DNA of 64,000 nt from Tunturiibacter gelidiferens (lineage in GTDB: Bacteria; Acidobacteriota; Terriglobia; Terriglobales; Acidobacteriaceae). The stretch covers positions 310,001 through 374,000 of the forward strand of contig NZ_JACHEB010000003.1 in the NCBI RefSeq assembly GCF_014201335.1. The letters are read 5' to 3'. A program made the position numbers and the translations under genes. This document shows positions 36,501 through 45,314 of the stretch, piece by piece; position 1 is the stretch's first letter; every line of letters starts with the position of its first letter. The notes below the pieces were generated by a model. The model was not told the origin of the DNA, did not search any database, and saw only the letters and a list, made by a program, of their open reading frames with translations.

Positions 36501-38264
36501 ATGGAAACAGGTAAAAATTCTTTGAAGCTAGGAACTTTTTGGACGACATTACGTTGGAAAATCCTGATCCTCTTTTCGCTCTCCAGCGTGGTGTCAGTAA
36601 TCACGGTGACATGCTTTTCTATAGCAGTCGTGAATGTGCTGATACGACGAGAGAGCGCGTACCTGATTGAGGAACGAATTAAGGTTATCGTCGAAAGCCG
36701 CAAGGGGCTTGTGGATCCGGTTCTCGACAAGATGCAGGGATGCCAGTACGCCTCCGATTCCGTCGCCTCTAAAGCCTTCACCGAACAGTTGAATGCCGCG
36801 TGGCCGGGGAGTCAAAGCATCGTTACCATCCTGTCCACGAATGCCCTCAACAACGCTCGTCCGGTGTGGTTTGACGCACCGTCCTTCGCCGGTGTTGTTG
36901 AAGATCGGGACAGTCTCGAAATCCGCTTCATGCGTACTGCGAAACGCAAGGACTGTTTCGTAAGGATTCTTGTCAGAATTCCTCTCGGTGAATCGTTCTT
37001 AAAGCAATTGTCAAACGCCTCCGGTTTAGAGATCGTAAACAGCAAGCCCGTGCTGCTGCGTCCGTACCGGAGCGATGAGGGAATTGGTGGAGAAATCAAA
37101 GCCAACTTTATGCCTGGTTCGTCGCGGCCGGTTCCTGTCGTAGTTGTTGCGCGGAATTGGGAGACCGGAGCATCAGAAAGCTGGGTGATCTGCCAGATTC
37201 GGCCCAGCTATGCACGGACCATAGAGGACCTTAGCCGTATGGGTTTGCGTAGGGCATCCTGGGTTTCTCCTCTGATCACCATCGCCTTCGCCCTGGGTCT
37301 CGCGTATACGTGCGGCATGTGGTTTTCTCTCCGCCTGAGCAAACGCATCGTCACTGTAATTGACGCATTGAGTCATGCTGCGCATCTCGTCGGAATGGGT
37401 GATTTTTCGATCAGGATTCCGCTTACCGAACACGACCAACTGGGGTCACTCGTAGCTTCGTTCAATGCAATGACCTCTCATCTTGACACTCAGTACGAGC
37501 AGGAGAATCAACGTATCGCTCTGGAGCGAGATATGTCATTGGCCCACGAGGTACAGCAATATCTTTATCCCCGCTCTGCGCCCGTCGTATCAGGCGCGAC
37601 GGTGTGGGGCAGCACCACACCCGCCCGTATCGTGAGCGGTGACCTTTATGATTTCTTTTCCTGCAGCAGCAGCTCGGTTGGCCTGCTCTGCGCTGACGTT
37701 AGCGGCAAGGGAATGTCGGCTGCATTGATGATGGCGCATCTACAGGCAGTCGCACACGGCAGAATGCTTGCGCTAAATCAACCGTCCGCGCGGCCCTCGC
37801 CTTCCTCCTTCGCCGCACTACTCAATCGTGATCTCTGTGGACGTTTTGGCGACAATCGATACGCCACCATGTTTTACGGAGAATATGACTCCTGCAGTGG
37901 ACTGTTACGGTATGTCAACGCGGGGCATTGTCGACCCATCTTCCTCTCAGAGGCCGGCGAAGTCACGGCTCTCCCGAATGGTGATTTGCCAATAGGTCTA
38001 TTCGCGGACGCGCTCTATCAGGAGTTTCAAATCACGGTCTCTAAGGGTTGTACCATCGTTGTGTACAGCGACGGATTGATAGACGCGCTGAATGCGAATG
38101 GGGAGGAATTCGGTGAAGAGAGGCTGGGAGACTGCTGCAGATCTCTGCCGAAGGGAGCGACGGCCCAAGAGATCTGTGCACACCTATCCCAATATCTTGC
38201 CGAATGGTCAGCGGGGGTGGAACAGTTCGACGACACAACCATTCTCGTTCTGACAGTGGACTGA
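36501..38264 (+). CDS. Membrane PP2C-type phosphatase (SpoIIE/RsbU) with HAMP domain
   Basis: A 587-residue signalling protein. A transmembrane helix at about 20-45, an extracytoplasmic sensor region of about 200 residues and a second helix near 255-275 are followed by a HAMP linker (HAAHLVGMGDFSIRIPLTEH). A SpoIIE-type serine phosphatase domain follows (ALERDMSLAHEVQQYLYPRS, the metal ligand region VSGDLYDFF, CADVSGKGMSAALMMAH, NAGHCRP, YSDGLIDA). Such proteins dephosphorylate anti-anti-sigma factors and so set a partner-switching stress response. No STAS or anti-sigma kinase gene is adjacent. I chose the ATG at 36501; TTG at 36492 is possible. A seven-pair hairpin (38260-38280) overlaps the stop codon. 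Confidence 0.88.
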   Translation: METGKNSLKLGTFWTTLRWKILILFSLSSVVSVITVTCFSIAVVNVLIRRESAYLIEERIKVIVESRKGLVDPVLDKMQGCQYASDSVASKAFTEQLNAAWPGSQSIVTILSTNALNNARPVWFDAPSFAGVVEDRDSLEIRFMRTAKRKDCFVRILVRIPLGESFLKQLSNASGLEIVNSKPVLLRPYRSDEGIGGEIKANFMPGSSRPVPVVVVARNWETGASESWVICQIRPSYARTIEDLSRMGLRRASWVSPLITIAFALGLAYTCGMWFSLRLSKRIVTVIDALSHAAHLVGMGDFSIRIPLTEHDQLGSLVASFNAMTSHLDTQYEQENQRIALERDMSLAHEVQQYLYPRSAPVVSGATVWGSTTPARIVSGDLYDFFSCSSSSVGLLCADVSGKGMSAALMMAHLQAVAHGRMLALNQPSARPSPSSFAALLNRDLCGRFGDNRYATMFYGEYDSCSGLLRYVNAGHCRPIFLSEAGEVTALPNGDLPIGLFADALYQEFQITVSKGCTIVVYSDGLIDALNANGEEFGEERLGDCCRSLPKGATAQEICAHLSQYLAEWSAGVEQFDDTTILVLTVD

Positions 38265-38450
38265 AGCTTTAGACTTCAGTGGATTGATTCTTTCGAAACA
38301 TGGAGATCGGAGAACTCAGGGCGCAAGCGATTCGCTTCGGATCTGCGCGGAGAGTAGTCTGAGCCTGCCGTGCGAAACTCAGATCATTGAGATCACAGAG
38401 TGTGAAAAGCACGGAAGCAGTACTGACAAAATTGTCAGTTGGAGCAATCT

Positions 38451-38790
38451 ATGGGCGTCTCAAAGAAAGAGATCTCACCATGCCCCATCGATGTGACGTT
38501 AAGCGTCATCGACGGACGATGGAAAGGCACAATCCTCTGGCGACTGCTGGACGGGCCGATGAGGACGAACGAATCGCGGAAGAGTATTCCTGAAATGACA
38601 GAGCGGATGCTCCTGCGTCATCTATGAGATATGACAGGAGCTGGGATTCTGGAACGTCATCAGGAGCAAGGATCCCCTGCGGGTGCGGTACTCGCTAGAG
38701 CCGAACGGACGGACGTTGGTCCCGGTATTGGATGTTCTGTTCGTGGGGCAGAGAACATTTGAAACGACATCGTTTCACGAACTGCCTTGC
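38451..38790 (+). pseudogene. HxlR-family regulator, frameshifted remnant
   Basis: From the ATG at 38451 the frame reads as an HxlR-type winged helix (CPIDVTLSVIDGRWKGTILW, then RKSIPEMTERMLLRHL) and hits a stop at about 38625. The next expected segment continues in another frame (GAGILERHQEQGS). The C-terminal part lies in a third frame (VRYSLEPNGRTLVPVLDVLF, then WGREHLKRH). Two frameshifts disrupt what would be a 110-residue regulator of the kind that controls detoxification genes. It is dead or makes only the HTH half. Confidence 0.78.
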
Positions 38791-39294
38791 ATGCGGATTT
38801 TCCCCATTATGGAAAGCTAATGCCGCCCAGCCTGCAGGTCCATAAGCGGACTGAGTTGAAGGACGTATGCCCGATCCAAACGCAGTTCGGATATCTCCCT
38901 ATCAAGCAAGGGGATTGACTCTTGGCCGCCCCTGAAATAGTCGAATGACAGCTTGCATACCTGCCGCACGGTATAGCCGCCATTCTGCATCTGCTTTATT
39001 CAATATCTCCAATTCGCTCTGCTCTCCGACCTGTCGCGAGACTTGGCTTGTCGCGAAGACTCCGCGTAGCGCCACAATGAAGGCATCCAAATGCTGTCCT
39101 ACAAAATACAAGCTCCTTAGCCGCCCGGTGCCAGCGGGATATGTGCCGGTTCAAGCCAAGAATCGGGGCGATCACTGCCAGCTATCAGTTGATAAACTCA
39201 AAGTATTGGACGTGATGCGATTGGCGTCTCACCCTGAGAGTTAGCATTCGGCTCGAAATCAGTGCCGAATCCGACCACTCGAATCGGAGGCGAC
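38791..39294. other. Gap upstream of the excisionase-like gene; one weak minus-strand frame
   Basis: About 500 bases with one minus-strand frame (39111-38902, TTG start, 69 codons, protein-like sequence LRGVFATSQVSRQVGEQSEL) that belongs to no family I know. It could be a relic of island cargo. Nothing else is visible. Confidence 0.3.
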
Positions 39295-39630
39295 ATGCCA
39301 CTGACTGAACCAAATTCTTCGTCGTCGGTTGCGCAGACTGAAGTCAGTTCCACCGGTCCATCCGCAAATTCTGACTCCTTGGCCCGGAGGCCACCCAGGA
39401 AAGCAGCCGGACGGCATGACATTGCAATCGAGCCTCTGTTGACTGCCGATGACGTTGCAAAGCGCCTCAACGTAAGCACGGATTGGGTCTGGGACCACTC
39501 ATCCCGAAAAAAACCGCTCCTTCCGGTTATTCGTATGGGAGATGGCACGCTTCGCTACCGCCCAAGCCGGATTGAAGCGTTCATAGATGAACGCGAAAGA
39601 GTCTCTTCCATGGGTCGCCGAGCCAGCTAG
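39295..39630 (+). CDS. Excisionase-like HTH DNA-binding protein
   Basis: A 111-residue protein starting at the ATG at 39295, which follows GGAGG. The N-terminal half is low in structure (Ser, Pro, Arg-rich). The C-terminal half is a MerR/Xis-type winged HTH (PLLTADDVAKRLNVSTDWVW, then GDGTLRYRPSRIEAFIDER). Proteins like this act as recombination directionality factors or as small regulators of the adjacent integrase. The integrase gene starts 45 bases downstream on the same strand, which supports an Xis role. Confidence 0.78.
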   Translation: MPLTEPNSSSSVAQTEVSSTGPSANSDSLARRPPRKAAGRHDIAIEPLLTADDVAKRLNVSTDWVWDHSSRKKPLLPVIRMGDGTLRYRPSRIEAFIDERERVSSMGRRAS

Positions 39631-39674
39631 AATGGAAGAGCCCACTGTCTTCCCCCACAGAAATTGAGGAGTCG

Positions 39675-40874
39675 ATGGGTATCTCACACCAGACGGGTTC
39701 GATCGTCCTGCGTGGTAAGGCTTGGTACGGCTTCTACCGCAAGAAAGTGGTCGATCCTACAACCGACGACGTCCGATCCGTTCGCGTTTGCGTCCGTCTC
39801 GGCATTAAATCGCAGATGACAAAGCTAAAGGCGCGCGATGCGCTGAAGGCTGAGATTGCCAAGCAAACGGCCCAACTCGCTGACGGCAGGATTCTAAAAG
39901 ATGGAACTGTCACCTTCGAATGGTTCGTTCGCAACCGCTACTTTCCGCTTCGGCAGGGAGATTGGCGACCAGAGACGGCAATAGAGAAAACGGCTCAGAT
40001 TGAAATCGATTTGATTTCGAAGTTCGGCTCTCGAACAATCGAATCGATCGATAAGTTTGAGTTGCAAACGCATGTGAACCATTTGGCTAAAACGTATTGC
40101 CAAGATCGGGTGAAGCAGGCGCGCTCTTATCTCAAGTCCATCTTCGATGAAGCAATCGAGCAAGAGTTCATGGTCAAAGATCCGACCCGAACACTGAAGA
40201 TTCCCAGGAATCTCCGGCCGAAGGATAAACAGATTTTGACCTGGGAACAGTTGCGAGCGGTACTAGACGCAGCATCACAGCGGGATCGCATCCTGCTGAT
40301 GCTGGACATGACCGACGCGCTCCGCCCCAGCGAACTCTTTGCTTTTCGCTGGAAGTCCTTCGATGACTTGAATACGTTGTCGATCACCGAAACGATCTAC
40401 CGAAGGAAGATTCGCCCCTTCGGCAAGACTCCAGGGAGCATGACGAAGGTTCATCTACCCGATGGACTTGCCGCCGAGCTCAGGCAGTGGAAGTTGGAGT
40501 GTAAGGAACCTTCCTGTGGGAGCAACCAGTGCAAGAGCCAGGCCCACAAGAAATCCTCACCGGGCGATCCTATGTTCCCGAATGCGGACGGCGGGTTCCT
40601 GGATCCGGCCAACTTCCGGTACAGAGTTCTAAAGCCCCTTCGGGAGGCGCTGGAACTTCCTACGCTGAACTTCCAGGTGCTCCGGCGGACGATCGCTACC
40701 AGAGCACAGAAACTGGGGTCGGTGAAGGATGTTCAATCGCACCTGCGGCACTCACGAGCGGATACCACCGCAAACGAGTACATGCAGGAACTTCCTGAGA
40801 GTGTGCAGCAGATGGTAGGAACGGTCTACGCGATGCTCACATCGACGGCAACGAAGCAGCAGCAGGCGGGGTAG
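39675..40874 (+). CDS. Tyrosine-type site-specific integrase
   Basis: A 399-residue recombinase of the lambda-integrase class. A SAM-like core-binding domain lies at about 75-175. The catalytic domain follows with the first Arg in DALRPSELFAFRWKS, the late His-x-x-Arg-type block VLRRTIATRAQKLG (the His position appears replaced), HLRHSRADTTANEY and a likely nucleophile Tyr in NEYMQELP. The box II sequence VLRRTIAT where HELRHT is usual is a feature of a subgroup seen in soil bacteria. It lies about 100 bases from the 3' end of tRNA-Val(CAC), the typical position for an island integrase, and follows an Xis-like gene. Confidence 0.88.
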   Translation: MGISHQTGSIVLRGKAWYGFYRKKVVDPTTDDVRSVRVCVRLGIKSQMTKLKARDALKAEIAKQTAQLADGRILKDGTVTFEWFVRNRYFPLRQGDWRPETAIEKTAQIEIDLISKFGSRTIESIDKFELQTHVNHLAKTYCQDRVKQARSYLKSIFDEAIEQEFMVKDPTRTLKIPRNLRPKDKQILTWEQLRAVLDAASQRDRILLMLDMTDALRPSELFAFRWKSFDDLNTLSITETIYRRKIRPFGKTPGSMTKVHLPDGLAAELRQWKLECKEPSCGSNQCKSQAHKKSSPGDPMFPNADGGFLDPANFRYRVLKPLREALELPTLNFQVLRRTIATRAQKLGSVKDVQSHLRHSRADTTANEYMQELPESVQQMVGTVYAMLTSTATKQQQAG

Positions 40875-40880
40875 GTTTGA

Positions 40881-40939
40881 GCCGGTATAACCGGTGCAGT
40901 TGATGCCAGCCGGTAAAGTTTGGCATCAAATGGCATCAA
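40881..40939. repeat. Inverted and direct repeats between integrase and tRNA-Val
   Basis: The palindrome CCGGT-ATA-ACCGG (40882-40894) is followed by TTGATGCCA (40900-40908) and two copies of its complement TGGCATCAA (40921-40929 and 40931-40939). Such clustered nine-base sites beside an attachment site are what integrase arm-binding sites look like. No binding is shown. Confidence 0.55.
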
Positions 40940-40975
40940 GTCTCTCTCGCCAGTATCGCTAAGTTGTTGATTTGA

Positions 40976-41050
40976 TGGTGGGCACAGCAGGATTCGAACC
41001 TACGACTTCCACCGTGTGAAGGTGGCACTCTACCGCTGAGTTATGCGCCC
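40976..41050 (-). tRNA. tRNA-Val (anticodon CAC)
   Basis: The minus strand folds as a full cloverleaf. Acceptor GGGCGCA pairs with TGTGCCC (one G-T), the D arm holds AGCGGTAGAG, and the anticodon arm is CCACC-TTCACAC-GGTGG with anticodon CAC. The T arm contains GGTTCGAATCC. Discriminator A and CCA are encoded (40979 and 40978-40976). It reads valine GTG codons. Its 3' end faces the integrase gene, so it is the likely attachment site. Confidence 0.95.
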
Positions 41051-41090
41051 GGAATGGCTTCGTCTGACCGTGCGCCATCCGTCTAAGCTT

Positions 41091-41119
41091 TGTATAAGAT
41101 ATCACTCCTCTCTCTTCAA
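41091..41119 (-). promoter_or_regulatory. Promoter of the tRNA-Val gene
   Basis: On the minus strand TTGAAG, 17 bases, TATACA, placed about 40 bases upstream of the tRNA 5' end. Good spacing and position for a sigma-70-type promoter. Confidence 0.6.
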
Positions 41120-41175
41120 GACCAGACTCCCGTCGAGCTAACCAACGTGTCCAAATACTTGGGAACACGCCAACG

Positions 41176-41982
41176 ATGGCGATACAATCGACCAGCAGAA
41201 TGTCCGCCCCCTCTCCACAATTTCGCCGTCAAGACCCCCAGGACCCCCTTTCGCAAGAGGCCCCGGAGGGGATTCCGCTGAAATTTGATGAAAAAGCGCA
41301 ACCCAGGGCAGAAGACGGGGTTGAGGATGATATGGCTACGCTCGCGATCAACCCGAGACTCCTCGAAAACCTTCAGGCTGCGGAGACCCATCATTCGGCC
41401 AGTGACTTCGGGCAGATGGACGACGCCGCCATCATGCTCGAGTTGCGCACCGGCAACATGGCCGGGTTCGACTTTCTCATCCAGAAGTACCGGAAGCCCA
41501 TTATTCACTTCATGTATCGCATGGTTCACAATCAGGCGGTCGCAGAAGAGCTTGCCCAGGAGGTCTTCCTCCGAGTCTACCGTTCCCGGGAGACGTATCG
41601 TGCCGAAGCCAGATTCAGCACCTGGCTTTACCGGATCGCGACCAATCTAGGCGTCAACTATGCGCGCGATAACCGGCACGAGCGTACCGCCTCTACCGTC
41701 TATCTCGATGAGGCCGATTCTGAGACTGGAACAACGCCAGACGTCGCTGACTCTACACCAGGCGTCGAAGCCAAGCTCTTGAGACAGGAACGCATGAATG
41801 CTATTCGCGAGCATGTGCTTGCGCTTCCTGAACGGCAACGCATGGCCGTACTTATGCACAAATATGAAGGTATGGATTACAAGCAAATAGGTGACGTTCT
41901 CAAATTGAGTGAGTCTGCCACGAAATCGCTGCTCTTCCGCGCATATCAGACACTGCGCGAAAAGTTGAAGGCTTTTGTCTAA
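41176..41982 (+). CDS. ECF-type RNA polymerase sigma factor
   Basis: A 268-residue sigma factor with a disordered N-terminal extension of about 80 residues. Region 2 follows (FDFLIQKYRKPIIHFMYRMV, EELAQEVFLRVYRS, FSTWLYRIATNLGVNYARDN) and then region 4 (LPERQRMAVLMHKYEGMDYK, IGDVLKLSESATKSLLFRAY). ECF sigma factors direct polymerase to a small set of envelope or stress genes. A zinc-finger anti-sigma factor follows 63 bases downstream, then a DUF3106 protein, forming a probable operon. The start could be an internal Met (for example at 41200), because the N-terminal extension has no known function. Confidence 0.92.
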   Translation: MAIQSTSRMSAPSPQFRRQDPQDPLSQEAPEGIPLKFDEKAQPRAEDGVEDDMATLAINPRLLENLQAAETHHSASDFGQMDDAAIMLELRTGNMAGFDFLIQKYRKPIIHFMYRMVHNQAVAEELAQEVFLRVYRSRETYRAEARFSTWLYRIATNLGVNYARDNRHERTASTVYLDEADSETGTTPDVADSTPGVEAKLLRQERMNAIREHVLALPERQRMAVLMHKYEGMDYKQIGDVLKLSESATKSLLFRAYQTLREKLKAFV

Positions 41983-42045
41983 GTTCGTTGAAGTTTTCGC
42001 GCGCATCTTTATGCGCCCTCAGTAAGGAAATTGGAAGGATCAAAA

Positions 42046-42549
42046 ATGATCTGCAAAGATTGCCAACCCGCTATCCTCGATCTGCTTCTGGATCCGGCTG
42101 CGCCCGCCAACGCGGACGTTCGAGCCCATATTGAATCGTGCCCCGCCTGCAACCAGGAATTCAAATCAATGCAGGCTACGTTCGCTCTGCTCGACACCTG
42201 GAAGGCTCCGGATCCGTCGCCCTACTTCGATCAAAAGCTAGCTGTGCGCCTCCGCGAAGAACAGACGCTGGCTCCGGCTGGCTGGTTTGAGCAGCTGACG
42301 TCCCGCCTCGTCTTCAACACGGGACGTCAGTTTCGTCCAGCGCTCGCGGGGGGCCTTGCACTGATTCTTTTGGTGGGCGGAGGAACCTATGCTAATCTCA
42401 CCGGCTTTCCGCACTCGGTTCCTGAGACTTCGGCGGCGGTTCAAGATCTGCAGATTCTCGACAAGAACGATCAAGCTCTTCAGACTATGGATCAACTCTT
42501 GCAGGACGACGCTCCAGCCGATGATTCCACATCACAACCCATCAGCTAA
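42046..42549 (+). CDS. Anti-sigma factor with N-terminal zinc finger and one membrane helix
   Basis: A 167-residue protein starting at the ATG at 42046, with GGAAGG upstream. Residues 1-45 form a zf-HC2-like finger (CKDCQPAILDLLLD, then HIESCPAC). The helix at about 105-125 (LAGGLALILLVGGGTYANL) anchors it in the inner membrane, and a short acidic tail is predicted outside. It should hold the upstream sigma factor inactive until an envelope signal arrives. The gene order sigma then anti-sigma supports this. Confidence 0.87.
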   Translation: MICKDCQPAILDLLLDPAAPANADVRAHIESCPACNQEFKSMQATFALLDTWKAPDPSPYFDQKLAVRLREEQTLAPAGWFEQLTSRLVFNTGRQFRPALAGGLALILLVGGGTYANLTGFPHSVPETSAAVQDLQILDKNDQALQTMDQLLQDDAPADDSTSQPIS

Positions 42550-42663
42550 TTGCCTGGGAGTGAGTCCGACTTCAAGAAAATTGATTGAAGGGAGATGGAA
42601 CACGATAAGCTGCTCTAAACAAAAAGTTTTTATGGAACTGCAGTTCTTCTACACGCTGAAAAC

Positions 42664-43311
42664 ATGCCATCTTCCTTTCAGTTACGGCGTTTTGCTCGAC
42701 TAGTTTTGGCCGGGATGCTTTTGGCATCTGCGGCGACGATTGTCTTGGCCCAGCCTGCCTATACGAATAAGCCTAGTCGCGCGCCCATCTCCCAGGCTCG
42801 ACCGGCACCTGCTCCGAGTCCAGGGCAGAGTTTAGGACCAAACAGAAACCAGGAACACCTGGCGCAGTGGATGGACCGTCATAGCAACCTTTCTCTCGCC
42901 GATCAACAGCGCGCTCTGGAGAACGAGCCGGGCTTTCGCGATCTCCCGCCACCGACTCAGCAGCGGATGCGCGACCGCCTGACGCAGCTGAATAATATGT
43001 CGCCAGAGCAACGTCGCCGCATTCTTGACCGTACCGAAGCAATGGAACGGCTTACGCCTCCGCAGCGGCAGCAGGTTCGCGGTGCCATGCAGCAGCTTGG
43101 GGGGCTCCCGGAAGACCGCCGTCGCCTTGTCGCCCGAGCCTTCCGCGATCTTCGCGAGATGCCGCAGCCGCAACGGCAGGCTATCCTCAATTCGGACCGT
43201 TTTCGCGGACAGTTTTCAGATCAGGAACGAAACACACTCTCCAGTCTTCTTGCGGTCGAACCGTATCTCCCGGTCAAACGGCCAAATGACGAGCCTTCGT
43301 ACGGGAAATAA
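42664..43311 (+). CDS. Secreted DUF3106 protein
   Basis: A 215-residue protein with a signal peptide (about 1-30, ending VLAQPA) and a long Gln/Arg-rich helical region with repeated blocks (NMSPEQRRRILDRTEAMERL, LTPPQRQQVRGAMQQL, MPQPQRQAILNSDRF) characteristic of DUF3106. The repeats resemble those of periplasmic stress sensors of the CpxP/ZraP kind. Since the gene closes the sigma/anti-sigma operon and is followed by a terminator, it may sense envelope conditions for the anti-sigma factor. That is inference. Confidence 0.82.
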   Translation: MPSSFQLRRFARLVLAGMLLASAATIVLAQPAYTNKPSRAPISQARPAPAPSPGQSLGPNRNQEHLAQWMDRHSNLSLADQQRALENEPGFRDLPPPTQQRMRDRLTQLNNMSPEQRRRILDRTEAMERLTPPQRQQVRGAMQQLGGLPEDRRRLVARAFRDLREMPQPQRQAILNSDRFRGQFSDQERNTLSSLLAVEPYLPVKRPNDEPSYGK

Positions 43312-43345
43312 GCCGGTTCTCTTTAGAGAAAGTTCGTTACGGAGT

Positions 43346-43374
43346 ATAGCCGCCCGGAGGCGGCTATTTTTATT
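43346..43374 (+). terminator. Intrinsic terminator of the sigma-factor operon
   Basis: ATAGCCGCC (43346-43354) pairs with GGCGGCTAT (43359-43367) around the loop CGGA, followed by TTTTTATT. Confidence 0.85.
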
Positions 43375-43800
43375 GCGGGAAGGGGATAGGGCTATGGGTG
43401 AGGAACACCGTCTGCTTTGTGGCCCAGCGTCTCGAGATATTTCAGGAAGCATACGATCAAGCCAATCAGGAGTTCGGCGAGGTGATCGCGAAGTAGAAGC
43501 AGATCCGAAATATCTCTGGAACGGTCTTCCTCCCCATAGTGGCTACAGTCTGCACCCGTCCCGCTCTGCTATCCATACAACTTTGGAAGAACCGGCGTAG
43601 TTCCTTTGCGTAGGGCAAAAGGGACCCCTTGACCTGCCTACCCCACTGGCCTAACCTAAGACCATGCACATGCAACACTGTTTCTGTTGTTGTCGCCGCT
43701 CCCCGCTGGCCTAACACGCGTGCTCCGGGTCTGCCGTTCAGGCGGATTCCAAATCTATACTCCAAGTTACATAATCCGTAAGAAAGAATTGAGATCTTCG
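43375..43800. other. Non-coding gap upstream of the redoxin gene
   Basis: About 425 bases with no supported gene. A minus-strand open frame (43870-43466) overlaps the redoxin signal peptide and has no recognisable features, so I leave it out. Confidence 0.4.
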
Positions 43801-45045
43801 ATGAAGCTCTTCGCCAGCCTTTTCCTGGTTGCTCTCTCTGCCGCCGCTCAGGGTCCGAAGCAAAGCGCAATTGCCGGCCCTTGGGTGGGCTATGCTACTG
43901 TCCATGGACAGACGGTTCCTGTTCGCCTCGAGATTGGCGGCAGAGCCAATGATCTTCAGGCTGCTTTACTCAACGGCCCGGAGCGCAGTCCTGCTTCAAG
44001 CGTCACCCTTGTCGGCAATCATCTGTTGGTTAGATTCAACTACTTCGCTCGAACACTCGACGCCACGATTCAGGATGGGCGTCTGACGGGAACCTTTGGC
44101 ACGATTGCCACGCGCTATCCAGTCAGTCTCAAATTCAATGGATCAGCTTGGACTTTTGCGAAAGCGGATGGTCCGGCCATTCCTGGCGATTGGGAGGTGG
44201 AGGTTAAATCCTCCAAGGGAGAGTCGGCGTGGCAGCTCCGCATTGAACCTTCGGCACAGTCGAACGAGATGAAGGCTGTCATTCAGCGCATTGATGGAGA
44301 TACTGGTTCACTTTACGGAAACTGGGATGGGCATGGTTATGTGATTGGTCACTTTACTGCGGCGGGGCCAGCCCTTTACAGCGTGATCCCACAGACGGAC
44401 GGGACGTTGTTGGTTTCAAATATGCTGCGAGCTGATGTGAACGAACAACAGAACCTTGTTGCGCGCAGGCCAGCACAGGCACGCGCGGCATCTCTCCCTG
44501 GCATGACGGATCCGACTCAGCAGACGACGGTAAAAGATCCCTCTGCAAGGTTTGCCTTCAGCTTCCCGGACCTTAGCGGGAAGGTCGTTTCAAATACCGA
44601 TCCGCAGTTTGATGGAAAGGTTGTGATCGTTGCGATTGGCGGGTCTTGGTGCCCCAACTGCCACGACGAAGCGCCTATGCTCGAGAGCCTCTACAAACAG
44701 TTTCATAGTCAGGGATTAGAGGTTGTGAACCTGTCGTTTGAAGAGGCGGATCAACTGAAAGATCCGACGAGGCTGCGCGCTTTCATTGAGAAATATGGTC
44801 TTACCTACACTGTGTTGGTGGCGGGTGAGACGGAGCAGTTGAATGAAAAAATCCCGCAGGGCGTGAATTTGAACTGCTGGCCTACTTCCTTCTTTCTAGG
44901 GCGGGACGGCCGGGTGAGGGAAGTTCATGCAGGCTTTGCCGGGCCTGCCAATCCGCCGGCGCACGAGGCTCTGATGAAGGAGACTACGGAGCTGGTGCAG
45001 AAGCTGATTGCGGAGCCGGTCCCTACTCAGACTGCTTCTCGCTGA
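43801..45045 (+). CDS. Secreted TlpA-like thioredoxin-fold protein with N-terminal beta domain
   Basis: A 414-residue exported protein. The ATG at 43801 begins a signal peptide (MKLFASLFLVALSAAAQG); the frame is open further upstream, but that part has no signal character. Residues about 20-230 are beta-rich with no named family. Residues about 250-400 form a thioredoxin fold with the motif SWCPNCHDEAPML (Cys near 284 and 287), the cis-Pro region CWPTSFFLG and a FEEADQLKD stretch. This matches the TlpA/ResA/AhpC-TSA group of periplasmic thiol reductants used in cytochrome maturation or disulfide repair. The Cys-Pro-Asn-Cys active site is intact. Confidence 0.85.
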   Translation: MKLFASLFLVALSAAAQGPKQSAIAGPWVGYATVHGQTVPVRLEIGGRANDLQAALLNGPERSPASSVTLVGNHLLVRFNYFARTLDATIQDGRLTGTFGTIATRYPVSLKFNGSAWTFAKADGPAIPGDWEVEVKSSKGESAWQLRIEPSAQSNEMKAVIQRIDGDTGSLYGNWDGHGYVIGHFTAAGPALYSVIPQTDGTLLVSNMLRADVNEQQNLVARRPAQARAASLPGMTDPTQQTTVKDPSARFAFSFPDLSGKVVSNTDPQFDGKVVIVAIGGSWCPNCHDEAPMLESLYKQFHSQGLEVVNLSFEEADQLKDPTRLRAFIEKYGLTYTVLVAGETEQLNEKIPQGVNLNCWPTSFFLGRDGRVREVHAGFAGPANPPAHEALMKETTELVQKLIAEPVPTQTASR

Positions 45046-45064
45046 GCCAAAAAATAAAGTTCAA

Positions 45065-45115
45065 AAACGTGGCGTGTTTTCGTTGTTGGAAAACGACGTT
45101 CAACACGCCACGTTT
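45065..45115. repeat. 14-bp inverted repeat just downstream of the redoxin gene
   Basis: AAACGTGGCGTGTT (45065-45078) and AACACGCCACGTTT (45102-45115) are perfect complements around a 23-base loop. The loop can also pair as GTTTTC/GAAAAC. No T-run follows; a C- and A-rich tract without coding sense extends to about 45240. Confidence 0.75.
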
Positions 45116-45314
45116 CACCACCAATTCACCACGTTCTCACCATCAAAAAACCATCGCCAGCCATCCACATTTTCCAAAACACCCCTCAAAAACCCAGCAA
45201 AACGACTAGACCTCCACGCCTAACCAAACTTCAATTTTTTTCTAATCAAAAAACCATTCGTCAGAGAAGCATCGCCCCATTTTTCGACGACGTGTCCTGC
45301 CGGACGGGCTCCCT
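45116..45314. other. C/A-rich non-coding tract
   Basis: A strongly strand-biased tract of CACC, CCA and AAAAA runs with almost no G until about 45230. It joins the palindrome on its left to the 34-bp repeat on its right. I see no gene in it. Confidence 0.5.

Noticed and set aside
43466..43870. 134-codon minus-strand frame
   Set aside because: It overlaps the signal-peptide region of the redoxin on the other strand and has no family, ribosome site or coding pattern.
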